Shown here one piece after another: positions 9,001 to 15,971 of a stretch of DNA of 64,000 nt (its first letter is position 1; every line of letters starts with the position of its first letter). A program made the translations under genes and the position numbers. The notes below the pieces were generated by a model. The model was given only the letters and a program-made list of their open reading frames with translations, had not been told where the DNA came from and did no database searches. This DNA is from JACMLD01 sp047602295 (GTDB lineage: Bacteria > Bacteroidota > Bacteroidia > Chitinophagales > Chitinophagaceae). The stretch lies in NCBI GenBank assembly GCA_047602295.1, contig JASGHP010000001.1, forward strand, positions 4,278,001-4,342,000, read 5' to 3'.

Positions 9001-9594
9001 GTACACCTGTCCCTGATTGAGGGTATAAGTATAAGTAGTACCTGCCACCAAACCGCCTTTAGTATTTTGGGAAGGTGTTACCTGGATGGTGGTAGTGCCT
9101 GTATCTGTGGCAATGGCAAAGAAGTAAGAATAGGAATCCGATTCATTAGAAACCTGTGTAAAATTGAGTGAATAATATTCCTTACCCAGGGTTGTAGTTG
9201 GTAAACAAAGGGTGGCACCGGAAACTGATCCCACATAAATAAAACTGTAAACAACTACCGGTTTGGCGGCAGTAACATGAATGCCCAGGTTAGTAAGTCC
9301 TTCATCAAAAAGACCGGCACTGCGTGGAATATCTATGGTTGTAATCTGGTTGGCGGTAACGGTAAAAGGCATGGAAAAACCAATGCCGGGTATATCTACC
9401 TTACCAGGCGTGCTTACATCAGATGTTATATAAAGTTGCATCTGCTCTGCCGGGTTGCTGGCATTTATAATCCGAAACATCCGCACATGGTTTCCGTAAC
9501 CAACCCAAAAATCATTTCCTTTATTAGTAAAGTCCTGGGCATGCAGAAACCAGGCGTTTGCCAAAAGCAATATGGTAAGCAGGAAAATTCTCAT
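6079..9594 (-). CDS. T9SS surface adhesin: IgGFc-binding, PKD repeats, gliding-type C-terminal domain
   Basis: 1171 residues. A signal peptide (about 1-19) is followed by a region starting KGNDFWVGYGNHVRMF, which matches the IgGFc-binding-like N-terminal module of Bacteroidota surface proteins (about 20-450). PKD-type Ig folds follow, with YLWDFGDG (about 600) and related YWNFGDNS and YLWDFGNS motifs, between about 560 and 910. The last 85 residues are a gliding-motility-associated C-terminal domain: VPNAFSPNGDGINDTW, then YNRYGQPVFHS and a PIGTYYWII strand. This is the type-B T9SS export signal. The protein is predicted to be secreted and cell-surface bound, perhaps for adhesion. It is transcribed ahead of the PorP/SprF gene. 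Ligand unknown. Confidence 0.92.
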   Translation of the reverse strand: MRIFLLTILLLANAWFLHAQDFTNKGNDFWVGYGNHVRMFRIINASNPAEQMQLYITSDVSTPGKVDIPGIGFSMPFTVTANQITTIDIPRSAGLFDEGLTNLGIHVTAAKPVVVYSFIYVGSVSGATLCLPTTTLGKEYYSLNFTQVSNESDSYSYFFAIATDTGTTTIQVTPSQNTKGGLVAGTTYTYTLNQGQVYQFLSPLDLTGSRIQSVSSATGTCKKIAVFSGSGKISIGCGNTAGTSDNLYQQMYPTSTWGKNYITVPSINKVDTKAQTNFYRIFRPDPAANVTLNGVPLTGFVNNQYFEFSNAQTNYIHSDKPILVAQYFTSGGCSNNKGNGDPEMIFLNPTEQTIASVTLNSMQPASGTNINEHYINAVVPNSPSAINSFKIDGAPISNFASVPQNNSYAYVQVPVAKGTHTITCDSGFNAIAYGFGSAESYGYSAGTNLKDLYQFITIDNKYAIVNFPAGCRNSPLKFAMTFPYQPLKIQWMFNGLLADTTITAPVYDSTWVVNDKTLYRYSLNKYFTVQSIGTYPIKVVATSPGVDGCGGEQEINYDLQIFERPSADFSFTNNGCVTDPVLFKNTADGGGRAIIKYLWDFGDGKTADSSNPSHTYTSGGNFSVKYAAITDIGCLSDTITKTVSLFPPPTASFALQGAACVTRSVTLADNSTATGGSTIVKWYWNFGDNSAMVTKSDNSPVQHVYAATGLYKATLQVELASGCKSLVDTVVIKVSDIPYVNFSMPSICLNDPVAQFYDSSSIADNSQALFTYLWDFGNSTTDNKKDGQGHFTAVGVYNVKLTVTSKDGCVKDSTQKFTVNGAVPQAVFSVNGNTASLCSNKLVVITDASTIDYGKIVRTEIYWDYAGNPLTKTVDSLPSKGKLYTHQYPAFSSTATKSYQVRYVVYSGYSCISQSTITITLQAVPQLQFAALAPVCEEVAPFQITSAKDISVLAATGIYSGKGITADGMFTPSIAGAGTDSIKYVVTAANGCTADTTGAIIVYPTPVISAGPDKFLLEGSYITLEGQSSGTNPGYLWSPPDFIDNIHIARPRVTAATHDMLYTLQVTSADGCKATDDVKVTLLKDIKVPNAFSPNGDGINDTWVILYLDSYPDCTVDVYNRYGQPVFHSTGYNRPWDGRVNGQALPIGTYYWIINPKSGRGPVNGSVTIIR

Positions 9595-10531
9595 TACAGT
9601 TAGATCGATATAAAAAGCAATATAAAAGATTAGTCCTTACAATAAGGTTAATGACGTTTTTTTAGGATACGAAACAAAGCCTGCAGGGCATTTATCATTT
9701 GCAAAATTCAATCATTACCTAATGATAGAAATACGCATTAAATGACTTCGCAAGAATCATAATAAGTGTAAAAGGTATTGGAGAAGGATAGGTGATGATT
9801 AACCAGCCAGGAAGGTTTTATCAAAGATGTTTATTTTAAGCCGGTTTTGCAAGTATTGATCAAAATAAGCCGTTATCAAAAACCATAGCTCCAGGTTCCT
9901 AAACCAGTTAATCCCCAAAGACCAATCTTTTGAAAATTGTTTTCCAGGCAAGACAAAAAGACAGTAACTATTAAACCATTAAATAACTGCTTTTCTCTTT
10001 TCTCAATCACCGCTCTGGTTTCTAAAAAATTCTACTGAATGCAATAGGTGAGCTATTCATGTTGCCGAACCAACCAGAGAACAGTTGGTCTTATAAATTT
10101 TCCAGCCTAAAAAAATCAATTTCCGGGCATCGATTCCAAAATTTTAACTCCTTTTATATTAATAAAAATTGCAAATGAATTTTTATTACAAATATAATTT
10201 AATGTAAAAATCATAATTACTTTATAAACAATAGTTTGAGAAATTTATTTTAATTATTTACATATGTTCCACGAGTTAGTACTTTAACATCAAAATTATT
10301 ATCTCTTTTGCTTGAAATAATATCTATTAATTAATCATTTAAAATTTTTATTTAAATGATTTATAGTATAATAATTTTAAAAATTTCAGCTACAAAAAAT
10401 AGCCAAAAAATATTAGCACCACGAATATTGTTATTGTAAAAAAACTATATTTTTTAGCATAGAAAAAATGAAGATTTTTCCCCTTTTTCGAGGGCTTGAT
10501 TTTTTCTCCGCTATTTTCATTAATTAGCAGT
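9595..10531. other. long AT-rich intergenic region with small palindromes
   Basis: No convincing gene is seen here. The right half (about 10,140-10,480) is strongly AT-rich. A perfect 11-base inverted repeat, TAATAAAAATT and AATTTTTATTA around a 7-base loop, lies at 10,160-10,188, and further A/T-only inverted repeats lie near 10,335-10,375. The region separates divergent genes, so both promoters should lie here. No tRNA-like or riboswitch-like structure was recognised. Confidence 0.6.
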
Positions 10532-10996
10532 ATGAAAAGAATGGTAATCTGGGGGCTGGTAGCTCTGGCCACTTCCCTACTCTTTCTTCAATCTTGCAGC
10601 AAGCCTGCGGCGCCAGAATATGCGGGTATTGATAATTTTAAGGTGAATAGTATTGGAGCAGATCAATCCGTCATATCGGCAGATTTAAAATATTACAATC
10701 CCAATCATTTTGCACTGAAATTGAAAGATGGAGAGACCAGCGTTTTTGTCAATAACCGGTTTATTGGAAAATCAACACTGGACACTTTTACGGTTATTCC
10801 TGCCCGTGACAGTTTTTTGATTCCTGTTTCAATGAAGGTGGATATGAAGCAGGTTTATGCCAATGCCCTGGACATTTTGCTAAATAGAGAGGTGACAATT
10901 AAATTGGATGGATTTGCAAAATTAGGAAAAGGAGGTGTCTATTTTAATGTTCCAATTCAATACGAAGGCAAGCAAAAAATTGATATCAATTTCTAG
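10532..10996 (+). CDS. LEA type 2 (WHy domain) lipoprotein
   Basis: 154 residues from the ATG at 10,532. An upstream in-frame ATG at 10,496 would add 12 residues before the signal peptide and is less likely. The signal peptide ends in a lipobox-like LLFLQSC, so the protein is probably a lipoprotein anchored through that cysteine. The rest has the WHy/LEA-14 pattern: VISADLKYYNPNHFALKLKD, with the conserved YNPN, then GKSTLDTFTVIPA and strand-rich sequence. Such proteins are single Ig-like domains, linked to stress tolerance or envelope functions in bacteria. Stand-alone gene. Confidence 0.8.
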   Translation: MKRMVIWGLVALATSLLFLQSCSKPAAPEYAGIDNFKVNSIGADQSVISADLKYYNPNHFALKLKDGETSVFVNNRFIGKSTLDTFTVIPARDSFLIPVSMKVDMKQVYANALDILLNREVTIKLDGFAKLGKGGVYFNVPIQYEGKQKIDINF

Positions 10997-11339
10997 AAAT
11001 CAGTTCCCAAGCTCCCCCCATTTTTAGTTTTTGGGCAGCAGGAATTTTGGGTCGAACTTTTACATTTTTCCCGGATTTTACTTTTTCTGACCGATCATTT
11101 TTTTCACGAATTAGCAGATTTGAGCGTTCAAAATTTTGACTGTTTTCTAAAAAAAACATCTTTTGATGCCCTTATTTTTTGACTGGATTTTGAGAAAATT
11201 TGATGGTTTACTTTTTTAGCTCAGCACACGAATCAGCAAGTTTTTACCAATCCAGTCCTATCTAAAATTTATTACTGCTTAATAAAATCTGCTTTTACTG
11301 AGATTTTTTGTGGCTGAAATTGCTTCAACTATGGGCATT
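10997..11339. other. intergenic region, nothing recognised apart from short palindromes
   Basis: About 340 bases between the convergent LEA lipoprotein and metal-binding protein genes. The self-complementary ATTTCTAGAAAT overlaps the LEA stop codon. T-rich stretches follow and no open frame resembles a protein. The right end carries the terminator at 11,340-11,360. Confidence 0.5.
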
Positions 11340-11360
11340 AAAAAAGCGCCTTTCGGCGCT
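11340..11360 (-). terminator. Rho-independent terminator after the metal-binding protein gene
   Basis: Read on the minus strand: AGCGCC, a GAAA tetraloop, GGCGCT and then a run of T. The perfect 6-base GC-rich stem with a GNRA loop and U-tract lies 25 bases past the stop of the gene at 11,386-11,748. It is a textbook intrinsic terminator. Confidence 0.85.
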
Positions 11361-11385
11361 CTAATATTTTTGAAATTTCCGGATT

Positions 11386-11748
11386 TTAATGTTTGGCCGG
11401 GCCTCCACCATCTTCCGGTTTCTTGCAGCAAAGCGGCAATTTTTTATACGCATCTGGTTCTGCTGTTACATCATCTGCATCATATCCTAAATTGGCAATG
11501 GCTGTTTTTACATTTTCTATGTTCGTGCGGTCTGTCCAGAAAGTAACTTTTGTGGTCTTGTTCTTATAATTCACCACTGTTTTAGCTACACCTTCTACCC
11601 TTGCCATACCATTTTCTATACGCTGTTTACAGCTTTCGCATTGTACTGTTGGCGTCTTAATAGTTACTGTAAGTGCTTGTTTTTGCTGAGCATTTGTGAG
11701 GGAAAATATGCCCATTACAAATGTGAGTAAGAAAATTGCTTTTTTCAT
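11386..11748 (-). CDS. exported heavy-metal-associated (HMA) domain protein
   Basis: 120 residues starting at MKKAIFLLTFVMGIF. An ATG seven codons earlier (11,769) would precede this signal peptide and is less likely. After the signal (about 1-20) comes one HMA ferredoxin-like domain with the metal-binding CESC (C37, C40; family consensus CxxC), then MARVEGVAKTVVNYKN and AIANLGYDAD, typical of MerP/CopZ-like domains. A second CC pair (LPLCCKKPE) near the C-terminus is unusual and could add a metal site. Probably a periplasmic copper or other soft-metal chaperone. It lies directly downstream of pyrE but with no evident functional link. Confidence 0.85.
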   Translation of the reverse strand: MKKAIFLLTFVMGIFSLTNAQQKQALTVTIKTPTVQCESCKQRIENGMARVEGVAKTVVNYKNKTTKVTFWTDRTNIENVKTAIANLGYDADDVTAEPDAYKKLPLCCKKPEDGGGPAKH

Positions 11749-11775
11749 GGTATATAAATTTGTCTCCAAAAATAA

Positions 11776-12408
11776 TCAAAGTCCTTTCCAATTGGAAGGG
11801 TCTTCTTGCCAATTTAACAAAATAGACTGCTGTTCCGGACTTACAGTGCCCTTTTCCACCGCCATTTTAATAAGGGTATCATAATTGGTAAGGGTTTTAA
11901 AGGGCACACCCGCTTCTGCAAAAGCCTTTACTGCCACAGAAAAGCCATAAGTAAATATGCCCACCATACCTATTACTTCAAGTCCGGCAGCCTTTAATAC
12001 ATCTACCACCTGCAGGCTGCTTTTGCCAGTAGAAATCAGGTCTTCTATCACCAATACTTTCTGTCCTCTTTCGTAAAAACCTTCAATCTGGTTGCCCAGG
12101 CCATGTTCTTTGGGTTTTGGCCGAACATATATATAAGGCAGTTTCAACTGGTCTGCGCTTAAAGCCCCCCAGGCTATGCCTGCAGTAGCCACACCAGCCA
12201 GCAACTGGGTATCCGGAAATTCTGAAAAGATAAGGTTACTCATCTCAGATTTTATAAACTCACGCACATACGGAAAGGAAAGAACCTTTCTGTTATCGCA
12301 ATAAATAGGACTCTTCCATCCACTGGCCCATGTAAAAGGCTGAGTAGGACTTAACTTAATAGCATTAATTTGCAAAAGCTTTTCAGCTACGGCTGCTTCG
12401 TTGGTCAT
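11776..12408 (-). CDS. pyrE: orotate phosphoribosyltransferase
   Basis: 210 residues. The PRPP-binding motif VLVIEDLISTGKS (about 118-130) and the N-terminal PFTWASGWKSPIYCDNR identify PyrE. The enzyme joins orotate and PRPP to make orotidine monophosphate in de novo pyrimidine synthesis, in the cytoplasm. Length is typical. The gene is divergent from the Nudix hydrolase at 12,501, and pyrB lies 2 kb away on the same strand but not in one operon. A stutter array fills the divergent spacer. Confidence 0.95.
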   Translation of the reverse strand: MTNEAAVAEKLLQINAIKLSPTQPFTWASGWKSPIYCDNRKVLSFPYVREFIKSEMSNLIFSEFPDTQLLAGVATAGIAWGALSADQLKLPYIYVRPKPKEHGLGNQIEGFYERGQKVLVIEDLISTGKSSLQVVDVLKAAGLEVIGMVGIFTYGFSVAVKAFAEAGVPFKTLTNYDTLIKMAVEKGTVSPEQQSILLNWQEDPSNWKGL

Positions 12409-12427
12409 GCGGCGAAGATAAGAAGAA

Positions 12428-12467
12428 AGCTGCTAGCTGTTAGCTATGAGCTACTAGACGTTAGCGA
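12428..12467. repeat. degenerate GCTAGCTGTTAGC word array
   Basis: GCTGCTAGCTGTTAGCTATG followed by AGCTACTAGACGTTAGC lies between divergent pyrE and the Nudix gene. The same word family makes the inverted arrays at 13,113-13,163 and 13,270-13,310 beyond the Nudix gene, so that gene is bracketed by them. Confidence 0.5.
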
Positions 12468-12500
12468 AGCAATCAACTGATTAACCAATAAACAAACATC

Positions 12501-13127
12501 GTGTACACTAAAATCTACTTCAACGATAAGCCACTTTTTCTTTGCGATGCAATAGATGCCGATATTGAACCATTCCGCCACCACGACGATGCGGTGTTTA
12601 TAGATGAGTTTAACGTGCACACCGTTAAGTCTATGATTCATGAAATGGAACAGCAGAAAATCCATGCCGGCGTTTTTCTGCATACAGACTTAGATGAATT
12701 AAAGAAAGCTTTCTGGAAAAAGTTTACCATTATAAAAGCAGCCGGCGGGTTGGTGACCAATAAAAACAATGAAATCCTCATGATATTTCGCCGTGGCAAA
12801 TGGGATCTGCCTAAAGGTAAATTAGATCCAGGTGAAACACTGGAAGAATGTGCTGTAAGGGAAGTGGAAGAAGAAACCGGTATAAAAAATATCATGCTGC
12901 AGGAACACCTGCTCACTACATATCATACTTACCACGAGAGCGGCAAGTTTATTTTGAAAGAAAGCTATTGGTACAAGATGAAGATTGATGGCCAGCAGGA
13001 ATTAATACCACAGGAAGCTGAGCAAATAGCAGAGGCAAGATGGGTAAAAAAAGAGCAAACAGCAGAATTGATAAAGAATACTTTTCCTTCTGTAGTGGAT
13101 GTGTTGGAGAAAGTTGCTAGCTACTAG
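12501..13127 (+). CDS. Nudix hydrolase
   Basis: 208 residues. The Nudix box GX5EX7REUXEEXGU is intact at about 106-128: G106, E112 and REVEEETGI. It is preceded by the FRRGKWDLPKGKLDPGE context common in MutT/DIPP-like enzymes. The first 75 residues form an extra N-terminal region. Substrate not predictable (nucleoside diphosphate derivative). The start is a GTG: an in-frame TAA lies at 12,489-12,491, the first in-frame ATG is codon 45, and conserved-looking sequence begins at MYTKIYFNDKPLFLCD. The last residues (ASY) and the stop codon are written in the adjoining stutter array. Confidence 0.88.
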   Translation: MYTKIYFNDKPLFLCDAIDADIEPFRHHDDAVFIDEFNVHTVKSMIHEMEQQKIHAGVFLHTDLDELKKAFWKKFTIIKAAGGLVTNKNNEILMIFRRGKWDLPKGKLDPGETLEECAVREVEEETGIKNIMLQEHLLTTYHTYHESGKFILKESYWYKMKIDGQQELIPQEAEQIAEARWVKKEQTAELIKNTFPSVVDVLEKVASY

Positions 13128-13310
13128 CCTATTAGCTTTGAGCTTCTAGCCGCAAGCTACAAGTCCTTCTCGGTAAAAGTTTTTATTATTTGGGGTTGTG
13201 ATAAGTGTGAAAGAACTAGCTGATACCAGTTCATACGCTTTGCATTCAATATGCCATTCACTTGCATTAGGGACAAGCTTGTAGCTAGTAGCTAAAGGCT
13301 TGCAGCTCTC
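13113..13310. repeat. paired inverted word arrays between convergent genes
   Basis: The left array 13,113-13,163 (GTTGCTAGCTACTAGCC, then GAGCTTCTAGCCGCAAGCTA) and the right array 13,270-13,310 (ACAAGCTTGTAGCTAGTAGC, then TTGCAGCTCTCAA) are complementary in many words, with about 110 bases between. The left array overlaps the last codons of the Nudix gene. This could form a large cruciform or hairpin terminator. Confidence 0.6.
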
Positions 13311-13755
13311 AAAGGCTGCTTCCAATATAATTCTGCTTCAGTACAGCAACAGTTATGCGTGATATGCAAACAAGCTTCTCCCTTTCATCATAAATTTTTG
13401 TCTCCCATACATGTGTGCTGACACCTATGTGCAATGGTTTGGTAATGCCGGTTACAAATCCCTCTCTCGCACTGCGTACATGATTGGCGTTTATTTCAAG
13501 TCCTACGCAGTAATATCTTTCCGGGTCTATTACCATTGCGGCTGCAACACTTCCTAATGTTTCAGCCAGCGCAACTGAGGCGCCGCCATGCAACAATCCA
13601 TAAGGCTGGCGTGTGCGATTGTCAACAGGCATGGTAGCAGCAATAAAATCCTCACCAATCTCCTTCCATTCAATTCCTATGTGCTCACCCATTGTATTTT
13701 TTCCAAGCGGAGTTAAATCCGCTACAGATAAATCTTTTTTGAACCAGATGCTCAT
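13309..13755 (-). CDS. hotdog-fold acyl-CoA thioesterase (YdiI/MenI-like)
   Basis: 148 residues. The motif QPYGLLHGGASVALAETLGS (H56, G57 and the putative catalytic E65) and EINANHVRSAREG closely match E. coli YdiI (MenI), which hydrolyses 1,4-dihydroxy-2-naphthoyl-CoA in menaquinone synthesis. Bacteroidota use menaquinone, so that role is plausible, but related enzymes act on other aryl- or acyl-CoAs. It sits 9 bases downstream of coaD on the same strand and is probably co-transcribed with it, a CoA-related pairing. Confidence 0.88.
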   Translation of the reverse strand: MSIWFKKDLSVADLTPLGKNTMGEHIGIEWKEIGEDFIAATMPVDNRTRQPYGLLHGGASVALAETLGSVAAAMVIDPERYYCVGLEINANHVRSAREGFVTGITKPLHIGVSTHVWETKIYDEREKLVCISRITVAVLKQNYIGSSL

Positions 13756-13764
13756 AATAGAGGG

Positions 13765-14241
13765 TTAACTGTGTTGTTTTAAAGAAGCAATTACCACATC
13801 AGGAATAAACGGCGATGCATCACCGTAATTTCTTAAGATATCCCTTACAATGGTAGAAGCCACAGAAGTATATTTCGGCTCACCGGTAAGAAAAATGGTT
13901 TCAATGTCTTTGTCCATAGCACGATTGGCATCTGCAATTGTTTTCTCGTATTCAAAATCGCTTACGTATCGTATGCCTCTTAAAATGAAATGAGCATTAA
14001 TCTGTTTGCAGAAATCTATGGTCAACCCTTTGTACACCGCACCTTCAACTCTTGGGTCGTGCTGATAAATCTGTTGTATCCAAAGCAACCGCTGCTCGGG
14101 AGAAAACATGGGTGATTTAGCAGCATTGGTACCGATGGCTACCACTATTTTATCGAAGAGCGGCAATGCACGGTTGATAATGTCAACATGCCCCAAAGTA
14201 AGCGGGTCGAACGTGCCGGGAAATAGACAGATTTTTTCCAT
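13765..14241 (-). CDS. coaD: phosphopantetheine adenylyltransferase
   Basis: 158 residues, the usual length. The nucleotidyltransferase motif is FPGTFDPLTLGHVD (T10, H18), and YKGLTIDFCKQINAHFILRG and RGIRYVSDFEYE are characteristic of CoaD. The enzyme adds AMP to 4'-phosphopantetheine to make dephospho-CoA, the fourth step of CoA synthesis, in the cytoplasm. It is followed after 9 bases by the thioesterase. pyrB lies upstream on the same strand with a gap of about 190 bases. Confidence 0.95.
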   Translation of the reverse strand: MEKICLFPGTFDPLTLGHVDIINRALPLFDKIVVAIGTNAAKSPMFSPEQRLLWIQQIYQHDPRVEGAVYKGLTIDFCKQINAHFILRGIRYVSDFEYEKTIADANRAMDKDIETIFLTGEPKYTSVASTIVRDILRNYGDASPFIPDVVIASLKQHS

Positions 14242-14434
14242 GGTTTCGTTTTGGTGTAAATGGAATGCTTCTTAAAGATAAGGCGAAAGGTATAGGGGAA
14301 AAGGCAATGATCAAATTAATTTCCGTGATGAAGTTTCTGCTAGGGAAACGATCAGTTATGCTATATTGTTGAACGGAGCGTCGCAAGGATGATCCATCCG
14401 TGTTGCTAAAGCTGGTCAAATAAAACTGTACTGG

Positions 14435-15367
14435 TTAATTCATATGCTGACCACCAGCCAATAAATATAACACAGCCATTCTAACGGCCACACCATTTTC
14501 TACCTGTTGCAAAATAATAGATTGCTGACTATCCGCAACATCGCTGTCTAACTCAACACCACGATTGATAGGGCCAGGGTGCATGATGACAATTTCTTTT
14601 CCTAAATCCTGCAGCATCTCTTTTTTTACACCATATGCCAGGTTGTACTCACGCAAAGAAGAAAACAAAACCTGATTTTGTCTTTCCAGTTGAATACGCA
14701 GCACATTGGCAACATCGCACCATTGCAGGGCTTTCTTTAAATTATATTCTACGCGTACATCAAAAGCCTGTTGCATGTATTTGGGAATAAGCGTGGGCGG
14801 ACCAGCCACCATTACTTCTGCACCCATTTTCTTTAAAAGATAAATATTGCTAAGCGCCACTCTTGAGTGCATAATATCACCCAGGATAGCAATCTTTTTT
14901 CCTTCCAGGCTGCCTGTTTTTTCACGAATGGAAAACGCATCCAGCAATGCCTGGGTGGGATGTTCATTAATGCCATCACCTGCGTTTACAATGGCTGCAG
15001 GGATATGTTTTGCCAGAAAATGTGGCGCACCGCTGGCACTGTGCCGCATTACCACCACATCTACTTTCATCGACAATATATTATTAACGGTATCCAGCAA
15101 GGTCTCTCCTTTTGCGGCGGAAGAACTGCTGGCTGCGAAGTTTAATACATCAGCACTAAGCCTGCGCTCTGCCAGCTCAAACGACATACGGGTGCGGGTG
15201 GAGTTTTCGTAAAACAGGTTTACAATAGTTACATCCCGCAATGTGGGCACTTTCTTTACTGGTCGCTGTAAAACTTCTTTGAATTGGGTGGCAGTATCTA
15301 AAACGAGTTGAATATCCTGTGGAGTAAGCTCTCTAATGCCAAGAAGGTGTTTTGTACTTAGTTGCAT
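14435..15367 (-). CDS. pyrB: aspartate carbamoyltransferase, catalytic subunit
   Basis: 310 residues. The carbamoyl phosphate motif YENSTRTRMSFE (S56-R60), the SSSAAKGETL loop (K86), the HPTQALLDAFSI motif and HPGPINRGVE identify the ATCase catalytic chain. It joins carbamoyl phosphate and aspartate, the committed step of pyrimidine synthesis. No regulatory chain (pyrI) and no pyrC lies next to it; the next gene on the strand is coaD. Length is normal. Confidence 0.95.
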   Translation of the reverse strand: MQLSTKHLLGIRELTPQDIQLVLDTATQFKEVLQRPVKKVPTLRDVTIVNLFYENSTRTRMSFELAERRLSADVLNFAASSSSAAKGETLLDTVNNILSMKVDVVVMRHSASGAPHFLAKHIPAAIVNAGDGINEHPTQALLDAFSIREKTGSLEGKKIAILGDIMHSRVALSNIYLLKKMGAEVMVAGPPTLIPKYMQQAFDVRVEYNLKKALQWCDVANVLRIQLERQNQVLFSSLREYNLAYGVKKEMLQDLGKEIVIMHPGPINRGVELDSDVADSQQSIILQQVENGVAVRMAVLYLLAGGQHMN

Positions 15368-15391
15368 TAAAAATCGAAATTAGGGTAAAAG

Positions 15392-15495
15392 ATCGAAGAA
15401 AGTTCATAGTGCATAGTTTTTAGTTCACAGTTTTTTAAAAAATAGCAGCAAAACATTCCCGTTTAAGCACCAAGAACTTTCGAACCAAGAACTAC
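15392..15495. repeat. paired word arrays (AGTTCATAGT / AACCAAGAACT)
   Basis: GTTCATAGTGCATAGTTTTT and AGTTCACAG on the left and CCAAGAACTTTCGAACCAAG and AACTACAAAC on the right are loosely complementary. They fill the gap between pyrB and the gene at 15,502. The same words recur at 32,315-32,408. Confidence 0.45.
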
Positions 15496-15501
15496 AAACT
15501 T

Positions 15502-15930
15502 TTACACTCTATGATGATCTGCTCTCCACTCTTTGATTATCATTTTAATTTCTTTGCTTCTTAAGTTTTCTTCTGCCGCTTTTTGGGCAAGCGTTATAAA
15601 CTCTTCATCGCTGGCAAAACGCAAGGCTATTACCTGGCCAAGACGAAGACGCTTATCCAGCAATTTGCCTGTTAAAGCAAAATGCCGCAGGTTCTCTTCT
15701 GCACGTATTGCCCTGTCCTGCGCACGCAATGCAAACCATCGGGCATACCAGAAAACGCTCAAAAAAATTGCAGCAACCAATACTAACAACGATGCCGAAT
15801 ACAAATTTTCTTTAGCAGAATGAAACAGGTTTATCAAACTACCTACCAGCAATGCAAAAATAGCAAGCGAAGTAAAAAGATGCCATAGTGGAATGTAGCG
15901 GATGTGATTGGTTCTTTGCTGTGCAGCCAT
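15502..15930 (-). CDS. DUF6526 family membrane protein
   Basis: 142 residues. It begins with the family-like Q-NH-RY-PLWH pattern (QQRTNHIRYIPLWHLFTSL), then two membrane helices (about 20-38 and 44-65) and a cytoplasmic C-terminal tail rich in charged residues (ENLRHFALTGKLLDKRLR). Small proteins of this kind are common in Bacteroidota with no known function. It sits between dacB and pyrB on the same strand and is separated from both, so it may be transcribed alone. Confidence 0.75.
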   Translation of the reverse strand: MAAQQRTNHIRYIPLWHLFTSLAIFALLVGSLINLFHSAKENLYSASLLVLVAAIFLSVFWYARWFALRAQDRAIRAEENLRHFALTGKLLDKRLRLGQVIALRFASDEEFITLAQKAAEENLRSKEIKMIIKEWRADHHRV

Positions 15931-15971
15931 ACAGAATTGGTTTTAGAGGTGTAGACGAATGAGTTTGAAAA

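Noticed and set aside
14183..14419. 78-residue frame overlapping the start of coaD
   Set aside because: Overlaps the CoaD N-terminus in another frame and has no support; most of it lies in the promoter gap of coaD.
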